Counted from the first letter of the stretch, positions 15,029-24,268 are shown. The stretch: DNA of 42,246 nucleotides from CAYNNP01 sp964398215 (GCA_964398215.1 CAYNNP010000029.1:1-42246); one strand, 5' to 3'. Numbers and translations are program-made. The notes: generated from the sequence alone by a model not told the origin.

Positions 15029-17428
15029 TTAAATCAGATACTCGATGTCGTCTTGTTCTGCCATCTCGCGCTGAGTCCCCAAAGCGATTCCGCCTTTGAT
15101 GTGCCAGACGCGGTCGAAGCCCAGTCGCCGAACGACTTGTGCAGCCTTGCTGCTGCGACTGCCACTGCGACACAAGAAAATGATATCGCGATCGTTGGGT
15201 TGCTCAGAATTCATTAGGCGTACTAAGAAATCGCTCAGCCGAGTCAATGGAACGTTCTCTGGCGGGCACGACAGCCCGAGTGCGTCCCAGTCTTGTGCGA
15301 ACCGAAACTCATGTGGCTCACGCACATCGACGATCATGGAATTCTTATGCTCAGCGAAAAAGTTGGGCAAGTCTTCTGGAACCAGGTCGATCGAATGCGC
15401 ACAAGGATCGGCAGGTTGAATGTGGCCGCAGACGAGTTCGCAATTTTTCTCATCATCAATGTGCCCGTCCACCGAGTCCTTTTCCTGGCTAAATTGCTCA
15501 AGAGAAATCGGATTGTCTTGTGCAACAATCCGTGCCAAGAAATCGTTGCCGCCAAGTTCGACATCCAGCGTGGTGGCAAAACTGGTTGTGTAGTCGTGTG
15601 TTGGGCATATCAATGTCGACTTCGAAACCAAACTTGGTAGCCGCCGGAGAGAGTCGTACAAATCCGAAGCCGAACTGGAATAGAAATCGGTGCGGCCGAT
15701 GCCACCAATCAAAACCGTGTCGCCAGTGAACGCCATCCGAACCTTGCTGGAAGGCATCGATTCGCCAACAGGCTCGCCCACGAACAGCGCGGTACCGTCA
15801 ACGGTATGGCCTGGCAGGGGCGAGCGGGCCAGCACGGTTGTGGGCGACAACTGAATGTACTCAGCGGTCGAGCCATCGCCTAATGTCAGTGTTCCTTCGG
15901 GTTGCTGCGGCCAACCGAGAATGTCGTCGGTTGTTGCGCTGGGCAGGGCGCAGTTGCCTAGTGACTTCAACAAGTCTGCCCTGCATGAAGCATGATCGAC
16001 GTGGTTGTGAGTGTCCAAAATGGCAACTACTTTGCTTTCCTGACAACGAACCAGTGCTTCGATTCTGCCGGACAATGCTTCGAATGGATCAATGATCACA
16101 CAGCGCTGTGTCGATGAATCCAGCAGCACCCAACTGCAATCGGAACCGCTTTTAAGCTGAACAAGCCCGTCCAGAACGCGTCCAGAAATGGCTTGGCTAT
16201 CAGCTCCAATGATCAAGCAGGAATCCACCAATGCTCGCCCGGCTTCGGCAATACGTTTCTCGGCTTCGCAGATATCCGATTCGGACGTCAATGGGCCGAA
16301 GGACAGACGAATCGCCCCGTTACTTTGCCAAGCCGGCAATCCCATCGCTTCCAAGACATAAGAACCAACCAATGCAGAACCGCAGGCCGAACCGGAACTG
16401 ACCCGGATGCTTGCCGCATCGAATAGATCAAGGATCTCCTTGCTGCTGAAACCTTTCACCGAAAAATTGATCGTCGTCGCAACGGCATACTCGAAAGGCG
16501 TGTTGAATACGATTGTTGGAAAGGCTGACTTCAATGCCTGGATCAGCCGATCGCGCCGCTGAATCAATACTTCATTATCCGTGAACGCGCCCGTTTCGGA
16601 TTCGCTCAGCGATTTCAGCACACGTGCGATCGCTGCGACCCCCGGCAGATTCTCTGTACCACCGCGAGCGCCACCCTCTTGGCCTCCGCCAGCAAGCAAC
16701 GGAACGATAGGGGCCTCTTCGCGCACATAAAGAAATCCGATTCCTTTTGGCGCGTAAATCTTGTGCCCACTCACGGGCGCGTAGTCGATCGATATTTCTG
16801 ACAAATTGAGCTTCAGCTTGCCAACTGCTTGAACGCAATCAACCATCCATCGCAGTTTGCGGCCTGCACCACCGATGGCCATTTCGACTGCGCGTAAATC
16901 GGTAACGACACCCGTTTCATTGTTCACAGCCATCGTGCACACCATGTCCGCGTCTGGTGCATGCTGGCTCAGGAAATCAAGATCCAATTGTCCGTTTGCG
17001 TCGACAGGAATGGCTTTGACTTCTGCGCCGATTCCCAGCATGTCGTTCCAATGGGTCAAGGCCTGCGGGACAGCCTTGTGCTCGGTGGCACCGTACAGCA
17101 AGTAACGCGTGCCCGATGATGGCTGCGATTTTCGTGTTTCTCGGATCGCACACAGAGCAGACAACACAGCGGACTGGATCGCTTCGGTGGCACCGCTAGT
17201 AAAGACGACACGTCCGTCTTGGACGCCCAAGACTTCTTTTGCCAGCAGGCGTGCGGATTCTAAGATCGAACGTGCGCGGAGGCCCGTGATATGTGAACTG
17301 CTGGGGTTTCCAAACAGTTCTTCCATCGCGGCGATTGCCTCTTGAGCAGCTTCGGGCCAGACCGGTGTGGTCGCGTTTGCATCAAGATAAATTTCGGGAA
17401 TAGTACGGTTCAACATCTCAGAACTCAT
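15029..17428 (-). CDS. Triple fusion: cysteine desulfurase - metallo-beta-lactamase (persulfide dioxygenase-like) - rhodanese
   Basis: Residues 1-405 are a NifS/IscS-type class V aminotransferase: YLDANATTPVW, ATEHKAV, NNETGV, the PLP lysine in VSGHK (K223), and the reactive Cys in SSGSACGS (C349). Residues about 410-650 are a metallo-beta-lactamase domain with THNHVDH (474-479), FTGDT and CPTHDYT, as in ETHE1/glyoxalase II-type hydrolases. Residues about 690-799 are a rhodanese domain with VDVREPHEFR and the catalytic loop CRSGSRSS (C753). The expected logic is that desulfurase makes a persulfide, rhodanese moves the sulfane sulfur, and the metal domain oxidises persulfide to sulfite. Each separate activity is known for its family; the combined pathway is inference. 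No SufE/IscU lies nearby, so Fe-S assembly is less likely. It overlaps the upstream exporter gene by 4 bases. Confidence 0.93.
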   Translation of the reverse strand: MSSEMLNRTIPEIYLDANATTPVWPEAAQEAIAAMEELFGNPSSSHITGLRARSILESARLLAKEVLGVQDGRVVFTSGATEAIQSAVLSALCAIRETRKSQPSSGTRYLLYGATEHKAVPQALTHWNDMLGIGAEVKAIPVDANGQLDLDFLSQHAPDADMVCTMAVNNETGVVTDLRAVEMAIGGAGRKLRWMVDCVQAVGKLKLNLSEISIDYAPVSGHKIYAPKGIGFLYVREEAPIVPLLAGGGQEGGARGGTENLPGVAAIARVLKSLSESETGAFTDNEVLIQRRDRLIQALKSAFPTIVFNTPFEYAVATTINFSVKGFSSKEILDLFDAASIRVSSGSACGSALVGSYVLEAMGLPAWQSNGAIRLSFGPLTSESDICEAEKRIAEAGRALVDSCLIIGADSQAISGRVLDGLVQLKSGSDCSWVLLDSSTQRCVIIDPFEALSGRIEALVRCQESKVVAILDTHNHVDHASCRADLLKSLGNCALPSATTDDILGWPQQPEGTLTLGDGSTAEYIQLSPTTVLARSPLPGHTVDGTALFVGEPVGESMPSSKVRMAFTGDTVLIGGIGRTDFYSSSASDLYDSLRRLPSLVSKSTLICPTHDYTTSFATTLDVELGGNDFLARIVAQDNPISLEQFSQEKDSVDGHIDDEKNCELVCGHIQPADPCAHSIDLVPEDLPNFFAEHKNSMIVDVREPHEFRFAQDWDALGLSCPPENVPLTRLSDFLVRLMNSEQPNDRDIIFLCRSGSRSSKAAQVVRRLGFDRVWHIKGGIALGTQREMAEQDDIEYLI

Positions 17429-18216
17429 GCAGGCAATAAAAACTCACGGACCAGAATTAGTCCACCCATCAACAAGACAACCCAACCAAATGATGTCTTC
17501 AGCTTTTCAGCTGGAATCCGGCGGTTCAACCGAACACCCAAAAGGATGCCGATCACCGCAGCAACTGTCAACTTAAGCAGCAACCACCACTGGATATCGT
17601 CGAGCATAAACGTGTCTCCTAGAAATCCAAGTACCGATTTCAACGCAATTACAAAGAGTGATGTGGCGACTGCTTCTCGAACTGGCAAATGCAGCAAAAA
17701 CATAAGCGCGGGAACGATTAGAAACCCGCCACCAGCACCGACAAAGCCAGTCAGCAATCCTACGATAAAACCTGCCAGAATCGTGATTCCCAGTCGTTGC
17801 CGGTGTTCGCTTGTCTCGTCCCGCTCGGGGCGTTTGCGGATCATCGAATAGGAACTGCCTAAAACCATGATGCAGAAGACACCCATCACTAGCGTGTTCT
17901 TGCTGAGAGAAAACGATTCCGAATCGATCAATTGATCAGGAATCTGATGCATCAGCACGGTCCGCGTTAGAAAGACTCCGACGATCGACGGAAAACCAAA
18001 ACCCAAAACGGACGAAAAATTCACGAGTCCCTTTCGCAGAAAATCCACAGCTCCGATCAAGGCGGCAACGCCTACGATCAGCAGTGAATAAGACGTCGCT
18101 TCGACAGGCGATAGACCAACCAAATACACAAGCAACGGAAGAATCAGCAGCGAGCCTCCGCCACCAAACACACCCAGCAGAACGCCCACAAACCCAACGG
18201 CAACAAAACTGATCAT
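17425..18216 (-). CDS. TauE/SafE family membrane exporter (sulfite/sulfonate exporter-like)
   Basis: The 263-residue protein is mostly hydrophobic, with about eight membrane segments in two halves. Each half holds the family's glycine-rich turn: GVFGGGGSLLILPLL near the N-terminus and GFVGAGGGFLIVPAL in the middle. A charged loop (KRPERDETSEHRQR) separates the halves. TauE/SafE proteins (DUF81) include exporters of sulfite and organosulfonates. Its TGA overlaps the ATG of the desulfurase/MBL/rhodanese gene (ATGA at 17425-17428), so the two are translationally coupled. The context supports export of sulfite or a related sulfur anion produced by the fusion enzyme, but direct substrate residues cannot be assigned. 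Confidence 0.9.
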   Translation of the reverse strand: MISFVAVGFVGVLLGVFGGGGSLLILPLLVYLVGLSPVEATSYSLLIVGVAALIGAVDFLRKGLVNFSSVLGFGFPSIVGVFLTRTVLMHQIPDQLIDSESFSLSKNTLVMGVFCIMVLGSSYSMIRKRPERDETSEHRQRLGITILAGFIVGLLTGFVGAGGGFLIVPALMFLLHLPVREAVATSLFVIALKSVLGFLGDTFMLDDIQWWLLLKLTVAAVIGILLGVRLNRRIPAEKLKTSFGWVVLLMGGLILVREFLLPA

Positions 18217-18251
18217 GCTCGCCCCTGAAAATGAGTGGTTGGTAATTGGTA

Positions 18252-18270
18252 GATTCGCAAGATGCGAATC
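18252..18270. other. Perfect hairpin between sulfatase and TauE/SafE genes
   Basis: GATTCGC-AAGAT-GCGAATC is a perfect 7-bp stem with a 5-base loop, 36 bases upstream of the exporter start on the minus strand and 66 bases after the sulfatase stop. There is no T-run on either side, so it is not a standard terminator. It could be an operator or RNA element for the sulfur pair. Confidence 0.4.
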
Positions 18271-18335
18271 ATAGAGGATCAGGGCGTTTTATTTTAGTCG
18301 GCGTGAACCTCCAACAACGGTTTCGTTTTCGGCGA

Positions 18336-19724
18336 TCAATTGTCTTGGTGTTCTGTTGCCATTATCTCGCGCATTTCGGCGACTAGTTCTTGGTTCTGCT
18401 CTGCCACATCTTCAGACTCGGGTGTATCCCCAGAAACTTTGTAGAGAGATATCGGGCCATTTGGATTCTGGTTCCAATTCAAACGAATCGCTTTCCAGCC
18501 ATCTTTCAAGACAGCTTGCTTGCCACCCTGTTCGCTAAACTCCCAGTACAAATGATCGTGCTTGGGTTGTTTGCCGGACTTTAGTAGCGTCGGTGCAAAC
18601 GATATCCCGTCAAGCTTGGGCGCGTTGGCCTGACAAAGATCCGATAGGGTGGGCATCAAGTCTTGAAAACCACAGATGTGATTGGAAACGGTGGCTTGCT
18701 GAATTTTATTTGGCCAGCGGACAATCAGTGGGACGCGTATACCGCCCTCGTATAGGTCACGCTTCTTGCCTTGGAATTTGCCGTTGGAATCAAAGAACGG
18801 CATTTTGTGACCACCTTCTTCATGCGGACCATTGTCGCTTGAAAAGAAGACAATGGTCTGTTCATCGATTTGCAATTCTTTCAACTTGGAGAACAACCTT
18901 CCCATATCGTCGTCAATGTTCTTCATCATCGATGCGAAACCCTTTTCTGGTTCCGGCCAATCTTGGTTGGAAAATTTACCAAGCGTTGGCACCTCCATGC
19001 CCGCAACTCCCGGTTCGCGTGTTCCCTCGTTGTTGGCATGCGGCACATTCAATGCGTAGTACAAAAAGAATGGCTTGTTCTGGTTTGATGCAATGAACTG
19101 CAAAGCTTCTTTGGCTACCAAATTGGGAACGTAATCGATCTTGGTCTTAGCGACTCCGCGTCCTTCACGCCCTGGCGGTTGATCCGTTTTCCATTTGTCT
19201 GCCAACACATTTTGCAAGGCAACTCGCTTGCCCTGCCGAACGATGAATTCAGGATAAAAATTATGAGCGTGATACATGTTCACGTAGCCAAAGAAGTGGT
19301 CAAAACCATTTCGCTTTGGGTCATTAATCGGTGGTGGATTTCCGACTCCCCACTTGCCGACACAGCCCGTCGTGTAGCCAGCGTCGCGCAGCATTTCTGC
19401 GATGGTCACTTCTTCGTCCAAGATCAATCCGTGTTGATTGCCACGAACAGAAGCGTGGCCGATGTGTTTTCCCGTTAACAAAACGCATCGTGATGGGGCG
19501 CACACGGTGCTGCCTGCATAGTGCCGTGTGAATCGCATCCCCTGACTAGCCATCCCATCGAGATTTGGGGTTAGCAGTGTCTTTTGTCCGTAACAGCCCA
19601 GGTCGCCATAACCGAGATCGTCTGCCAGAACGAAAATCACGTTGGGTTGTCGGGCCGAAACAACTGGTGGTACGAGCGCGAAGACAAAGCTGATTAGGGC
19701 GAGAAATCGCATCCAGAGTCTCAA
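18336..19724 (-). CDS. Secreted sulfatase (formylglycine-dependent arylsulfatase family)
   Basis: A signal peptide (FLALISFVFALVPPVVSA) is followed by PNVIFVLADDLGYGDLGCYG, which carries the metal-binding Asp pair of sulfatases. The signature AGSTVCAPSRCVLLTGKHIG follows, with the Cys (residue 75) in the C-x-P-S-R motif that is converted to formylglycine. Further family marks are GKWGVG, FFLYYALNVPH, FFSSDNGPH and the KKRDLYEGGIRVPLIVRWP stretch. At 462 residues it is full length. Such enzymes remove sulfate esters from polysaccharides or small aromatics and are very numerous in marine planctomycetes. The substrate cannot be told from the sequence. The maturation enzyme (SUMF1/AtsB type) is not in this window. 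A methionine four residues in is an alternative start. Confidence 0.96.
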   Translation of the reverse strand: MRLWMRFLALISFVFALVPPVVSARQPNVIFVLADDLGYGDLGCYGQKTLLTPNLDGMASQGMRFTRHYAGSTVCAPSRCVLLTGKHIGHASVRGNQHGLILDEEVTIAEMLRDAGYTTGCVGKWGVGNPPPINDPKRNGFDHFFGYVNMYHAHNFYPEFIVRQGKRVALQNVLADKWKTDQPPGREGRGVAKTKIDYVPNLVAKEALQFIASNQNKPFFLYYALNVPHANNEGTREPGVAGMEVPTLGKFSNQDWPEPEKGFASMMKNIDDDMGRLFSKLKELQIDEQTIVFFSSDNGPHEEGGHKMPFFDSNGKFQGKKRDLYEGGIRVPLIVRWPNKIQQATVSNHICGFQDLMPTLSDLCQANAPKLDGISFAPTLLKSGKQPKHDHLYWEFSEQGGKQAVLKDGWKAIRLNWNQNPNGPISLYKVSGDTPESEDVAEQNQELVAEMREIMATEHQDN

Positions 19725-19949
19725 TGATGAGAGGTTTGTTGTTTGAAATTCGCGCCCCCGAGCGAGCGGGGATGGCGATGATTCGCCATTGCCAATGACT
19801 AGGCGAATTCCGGAGGAACTGCTTTGTCGGTGGACAATTTGATGGCGAACAATAGCTCGATTTTAACAAATACTTAACCTAGGAGGATTGTGGTTTAGCT
19901 AATATCTACGAGGAGTGGTTGATCCACAGTTTCGCCTAGAGTCAACAAC

Positions 19950-20741
19950 ATGAATTTAAAAACCAGAGTTGCCGGATTGGCACTTCTTTTCGCGGCAACA
20001 GCAAATTTAGCTCCTGCTGCACTGATTATCAGTTCGACAGGGTCAGCCGAGGTGATTGACTTCACCGGATTCACTGGCGCAGGGTTTGCGCAGGCACCGG
20101 CAGCTGGGCAGCTTGATTCCGATGAATGGCGAATCGGTGGGCTTAGCACTGGGCCCGGCACGTTTGGTGGGACGCATGATGCGGGCGATTTTGCACGCGG
20201 CACATCGACTGGCGGAGTTACAACCGGCGGTATCTACAGCTTTGAAGTATCGGCAGGAAATCCAGCGCTTGGTTTTCAAGCAACTGGATCCGATGTGACA
20301 CCGGGCGACATAACTTTGCAAATCAACAATGGCACAGGTCAGGCTACTTCGGGAATCGTTGTCTCCTACGACGTTTGGGTTTTCAACGATCAGGGGCGTG
20401 CAAACTCTTTGAACTTTGCTCACTCATCCGATGACTTGACTTATACGAATGTTGGAGCACTGGATTTCACATCGGCAGAAGCCGCCGACGCGGTCCCGGT
20501 TTGGGTGCAAGTATCCAGGTCGACGACCATCACAACTGCGTTAGCTGCTGGTGACGATTTCTTTTTGCAGTGGAACACGGATGACGTGAGTGGTGCAGGC
20601 AGTCGCGATGAGTTTGCGATCGACAACATTTCGGTGACTTTGACGGCGAGTGCCGTTCCAGAACCATCATCATGGGCGCTGCTAGCCTTGATGGGCGGCG
20701 TCATTGTCTATCGACGCCGCAAGAAAACATCGGCCGCATAG
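19950..20741 (+). CDS. PEP-CTERM sorted exported protein
   Basis: The 263-residue product has an N-terminal signal peptide (GLALLFAATANLAPAA) and ends with VPEPSSWALLALMGGVIVYRRRKK. That is the PEP-CTERM motif, a membrane helix and a basic cluster, processed by exosortase/EpsH systems. The region between is Gly/Ser/Thr/Asp-rich and beta-forming, without Cys or any catalytic motif, as in extracellular matrix or exopolysaccharide-associated members. No exosortase gene is in the window. It diverges from the sulfatase gene with about 225 bases between, so promoters for both lie there. A cell-surface or biofilm role is inferred from the sorting signal only. Confidence 0.92.
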   Translation: MNLKTRVAGLALLFAATANLAPAALIISSTGSAEVIDFTGFTGAGFAQAPAAGQLDSDEWRIGGLSTGPGTFGGTHDAGDFARGTSTGGVTTGGIYSFEVSAGNPALGFQATGSDVTPGDITLQINNGTGQATSGIVVSYDVWVFNDQGRANSLNFAHSSDDLTYTNVGALDFTSAEAADAVPVWVQVSRSTTITTALAAGDDFFLQWNTDDVSGAGSRDEFAIDNISVTLTASAVPEPSSWALLALMGGVIVYRRRKKTSAA

Positions 20742-20829
20742 AACCGCGTAGCGGAAGTCTTGAGGGTTTGTCGATTTAGTCAGCCCAGTGCATTGTTTCG
20801 TTTGTTTTGAATTGGGATTTTGTCTGGTG

Positions 20830-21110
20830 GCTGACGCCCATGGCTACAGCATGTCGCCACGCCGTGGCTGCGGACTCTGATCGCGAACACGTTAGTCCCG
20901 AAGGGACGGCATGCTGTAGCCACGGGTGTAAACCGGTGTAAACCCGTGGTTAGCGAGATCAAAACGAACGGGTAGCCCCGAAGGGGTGACATGAATTGGG
21001 TGCGTTGGGTCTCCTGTCGTCCCTTCGGGACTAAGAGCGTCCTGGCGATTTCGGTTCCATGGGCTGACGCCTGACACCACCAGCTAGGGATGTGTCGGCC
21101 TCCGGCTTAA
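20830..21110. repeat. Cluster of intergenic palindromic repeats after the PEP-CTERM gene
   Basis: The 520-base gap before the ECF sigma gene holds no gene. It carries several inverted motifs. CATGGCTACAGCATG (20840) faces GCATGCTGTAGCCACG (20909). GTCCCGAAGGGAC occurs near 20896 and an opposite copy, GTCCCTTCGGGAC, near 21019. CCCCGAAGGGG lies near 20975. GCTAGGGATGTGTCG (21083-21097) recurs exactly, in reverse complement, at 42119-42133 at the other end of the window. The pattern fits a dispersed REP-like palindromic family. Confidence 0.75.
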
Positions 21111-21262
21111 AAAGCCAGAATTGTGTTTTCGCGAAGAAAATAACCCGCAAAATCCGGCAAAACACGTAGTTTCGTCTTTTTTTGCGACCGCGCCTAAGGT
21201 CTGTTGCGTAGGAACGTCTATACACCTGCAGGGACGAGCGTGCTTTGTAAAAAAGCCTGTCA

Positions 21263-21802
21263 ATGAAAGATTCTAATCCACGCAACGCGGAATCATGCCC
21301 ATCCACCGATGAGGCATGGCTAAGTCAAGCATTTCGGGAGTTTGAGCTTCCGTTGATGGGCTACGCCGCGCACTTGCTGGGTGATCGAGATCGGGCGGGT
21401 GATGTTGTGCAAGAAACGTTCGTTCGTCTCTGCCGACAGCCACGTGATCAAGTGATCCATAACTTGCGAGCTTGGCTGTATCGGGTTTGTCGCAATCAAG
21501 CTTTGGATATCCTGCGCAAAGAGAAGCGAATGACAACGCTGGACGAATCAAATGGGTCCCTTCCTGATCGTCGTGAACCGACACCAGACGAACCGATGGA
21601 AACCCGCGAAAGTAGTCGAAAGGCATCCGAATTGATTTCGCAATTGCCCGAGCAACAGCAAGAAGTGATTCGATTGAAAGTACATGGTGGTATGAGTTAT
21701 CGAGAGATCGCCGAGTTGACTGGCTTGTCGGTCAGCAATGTTGGTTACTTGTTAAGCACTGGTTTAAAAACTGTCCGAACTCGTTTGGCTGCTGTTGAGT
21801 AA
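21263..21802 (+). CDS. ECF-type RNA polymerase sigma factor
   Basis: The 179-residue protein has the two ECF sigma domains. Region 2 is LMGYAAHLLGDRDRAGDVVQ with the ETFVRLCRQ helix and NLRAWLYRVCRNQALDILRK (about residues 27-90). Region 4 is LPEQQQEVIRLKVHGGMSYR followed by EIAELTGLSVSNVGYLLSTG (about 128-170). The linker between them is acidic and Pro-rich. ECF factors redirect RNA polymerase to stress or envelope promoters and are held by an anti-sigma factor. The next gene, 54 bases downstream, encodes a membrane protein whose first 60 residues are anti-sigma-like, so the two probably form a regulatory pair. The gene's own upstream region is a repeat-rich gap. Confidence 0.95.
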   Translation: MKDSNPRNAESCPSTDEAWLSQAFREFELPLMGYAAHLLGDRDRAGDVVQETFVRLCRQPRDQVIHNLRAWLYRVCRNQALDILRKEKRMTTLDESNGSLPDRREPTPDEPMETRESSRKASELISQLPEQQQEVIRLKVHGGMSYREIAELTGLSVSNVGYLLSTGLKTVRTRLAAVE

Positions 21803-21856
21803 GCCAAGCCGATCCCACCTAGAATTACCTTCCGTTTATATTGCGATTGTAGATCG

Positions 21857-24268
21857 ATGACCAATCCATCAAAACAAGACAAGCTTCATCGCCAAGCGAC
21901 CGCTTATGTCTTTGGCGAGCTTGGCCCTAAAGCAAATACAGAATTTGAAAATCAACTGGCTACTTCCGCGTCTCTGCGCAAGATGGTTGATTCGATTCGT
22001 GAAGCAGTTGGGGCTTTAGAAAACGAATTCCAGACCGCGCAAGTCTCGCTGCCGGAGCCAGCGCGAATTGTTGTTCAGAATGAGATCGCGAAAAGCAATT
22101 TGGTAGCGACCGCGTCTGGCGCAAATGTGGCTTTGGATCCGCGACAATTGGAGGTTGCCAGCGATATCGGCTCAGCATCCAAAGTGATGCCTTGGCGGGC
22201 TTGGGGAACTGGCGCAGCAGTTGCCGCTAGTGTCCTGATCTTGGCTGGTTTGACTTTGCCGCCATTGTTCTCGAACTCTGGTTCTTCGCAGCCAGATTTA
22301 AACGCGATCATTACGCAAGCTCAAGCCGAGAATTCGCAGCTTTTGAAACAACGCGACGAAGTCAATCAGGCCTTGGCTGCGATGCAGACCAGCCAGGCGG
22401 ATCTTTTGTCGAAGATTCAAGAGTTGCGAGAACAGATCGATCGCAGGCCAGTTGCGGGTCCCGTTGAGTTAGTAGATCAGAATGCGATCAGTACCATGGA
22501 TTACGGTTCGCAACCAGAACAAAATCCTGGCCAAAACGGCGGTCAGAGTGAGTTGGCTGATGATCAAAATTCAGCGGAAAATCCAACCAAGTTGGCCAAC
22601 AACGATACAGGGCAACCAAGCGCCCAGCCGTCAGTCGACGTGCCGGCCAAAGACGATTCCGACAAGCCATTTGATGTTAATCATGCAAGTCGGCCCGATT
22701 TGATCGCGCAGTTGGACGCCAACAGGGACGATGTGAATCAAGACATAGTCGGCGTCAACGGTGGGCTTGGTAGCGGCAAAAGAAGCGGCGCTTTACACGT
22801 CGTCAAGTTACCCGCTGGATTTGGTCTGGAGCAGATTGCAGAAGCCAGCCATGGCGACCGTGTCCTGCCATTTTTGGATAACCAATTCGAGAGCGTTACC
22901 GAACAGGCGACATCGACATTTTCGATCGACGTCGACACAGCGGCTTATAGCAAAGTCCGAATGTACCTTCAGCAACTTAGACGCCTGCCGCCGGTCGATG
23001 CAGTGCGAATCGAAGAGCTGATCAACTACTTTGATTACGACTATCCGATTCCAGGCGGTGACCATCCGTTTTCTGCCAGCATTCATATTGCTTCATGCCC
23101 GTGGCAAAGCGAGCATCGATTGGCCAGAGTTGGAATCCGAGGCAAAGACATTCATGTCGAACGTGCAAGCAGCAACCTTGTCTTTCTGTTGGATGTATCC
23201 AGTTCAATGAACGATCGCAATAAATTGCCTTTGGTGATCGATGGGATGAAACAACTTGTGCAGCAATTGAACGAAAATGACTCGGTTGCGATTGTGGTTT
23301 ATGCAGGTGGTGCTGGATTGGTTTTGGATTCGACCAGCGGCGATCAAAAACAGGTCATTGTCGATGCACTCAGCCGGTTGCGTGCTGGGGAAGCAGCCGA
23401 TGGGGCACAAGGAATCGAGTTGGCTTACAAGGTCGCTCAGGACAGCTTTATCGACGGTGGAACCAACCGTGTGGTCCTGTGCACTGATGGTGATTTTGGT
23501 GTTGGTCTGAAAAACACAGAGGACTTGATTCCTTTGGTCGAAAAGAATGCACAAGGCAACATCTTTTTGTCGGTGCTTGGTTACGGGATCGGAAACCGTA
23601 ACGACGCGATGATGGAACAGATCAGCAACAAGGGTAACGGCAACTACGCCTTTGTCGACACGGAGGCTGAGTCGCGAAAAGTGTTGGCTCGGCAAATGCA
23701 CGGTGCAACGGTAACGATTGCCAAAGATGTGAATGTACAAGTCGAATTCAATCCTGCCGAAGTGGAGTCTTATCGATTGATCGGTTACGAGAACCGTGTT
23801 TTGACAGCAGCCGATTTTGACAACGATCACGAGGACACCAGTGAGATCGGCGCCGGTCATACAGTCACAGCGTTGTACGAGATCAAACCCAAAGACAAAT
23901 TGTCCAAGGAATCTGCTCCGCTGGAATTGCGATATCAAGAACAACTGCGGCTTTCGACACACGCCCAGAGTGGTGAGTTCTTGACGCTAAAAGTGAAGTA
24001 CAAGCCGCCGACTAGCGACACCAGTACGTTGGTGGAATTTCCGGCCCAAGACAGTGGACAGTCCTTTCGCGAAGCTGATCGGGACTTTCAGTTTGCCGCT
24101 GCAGTTGCTGCGTTTGGGATGTTGCTGAGAGATTCACCGTTCAAAGGCGATAGCAGCTTTGACTCCGTTGAAGAATTGGCTTCCGCTGGTGCGGTTGATG
24201 ACCGCAAAGGATATCGCACAGAATTTTTAAGGCTGATCAAGCGAGCCAAAGCAATCAGGCGGCGTTAG
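21857..24268 (+). CDS. Anti-sigma-like membrane protein with YfbK-type von Willebrand A domain
   Basis: Residues 1-60 (QATAYVFGELGPKANTEFEN) resemble the N-terminal sigma-binding segment of planctomycete anti-sigma proteins but lack the HxxxCxxC zinc site. A membrane helix follows at about 115-135 (GAAVAASVLILAGLTLPPLF), then a coiled-coil and low-complexity Gln/Asn/Asp-rich stretch (160-290). The external part matches the YfbK family: TFSIDVDTAAYSKVRMYL (PF12450-type), then a VWA domain with the MIDAS motif DVSSSMN (Asp446) and VVLCTDGDFGVG, and the DUF3520 tail. VWA domains bind partners through a metal ion. Sigma factor plus VWA sensor is a natural signalling pair, with the VWA probably sensing an envelope ligand; that is inference. 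Confidence 0.9.
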   Translation: MTNPSKQDKLHRQATAYVFGELGPKANTEFENQLATSASLRKMVDSIREAVGALENEFQTAQVSLPEPARIVVQNEIAKSNLVATASGANVALDPRQLEVASDIGSASKVMPWRAWGTGAAVAASVLILAGLTLPPLFSNSGSSQPDLNAIITQAQAENSQLLKQRDEVNQALAAMQTSQADLLSKIQELREQIDRRPVAGPVELVDQNAISTMDYGSQPEQNPGQNGGQSELADDQNSAENPTKLANNDTGQPSAQPSVDVPAKDDSDKPFDVNHASRPDLIAQLDANRDDVNQDIVGVNGGLGSGKRSGALHVVKLPAGFGLEQIAEASHGDRVLPFLDNQFESVTEQATSTFSIDVDTAAYSKVRMYLQQLRRLPPVDAVRIEELINYFDYDYPIPGGDHPFSASIHIASCPWQSEHRLARVGIRGKDIHVERASSNLVFLLDVSSSMNDRNKLPLVIDGMKQLVQQLNENDSVAIVVYAGGAGLVLDSTSGDQKQVIVDALSRLRAGEAADGAQGIELAYKVAQDSFIDGGTNRVVLCTDGDFGVGLKNTEDLIPLVEKNAQGNIFLSVLGYGIGNRNDAMMEQISNKGNGNYAFVDTEAESRKVLARQMHGATVTIAKDVNVQVEFNPAEVESYRLIGYENRVLTAADFDNDHEDTSEIGAGHTVTALYEIKPKDKLSKESAPLELRYQEQLRLSTHAQSGEFLTLKVKYKPPTSDTSTLVEFPAQDSGQSFREADRDFQFAAAVAAFGMLLRDSPFKGDSSFDSVEELASAGAVDDRKGYRTEFLRLIKRAKAIRRR

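Noticed and set aside
18252..18270. Hairpin as the sulfatase terminator
   Set aside because: No T-run on the minus strand after the stem.
20830..21110. Repeat cluster as a CRISPR array
   Set aside because: Motifs are of unequal length and orientation, without regular spacers, and no cas gene is present.
23204..23962. Minus-strand open frame of 252 codons opposite the VWA gene
   Set aside because: The plus strand holds an intact VWA domain with MIDAS motif; the antisense protein has no recognisable features.
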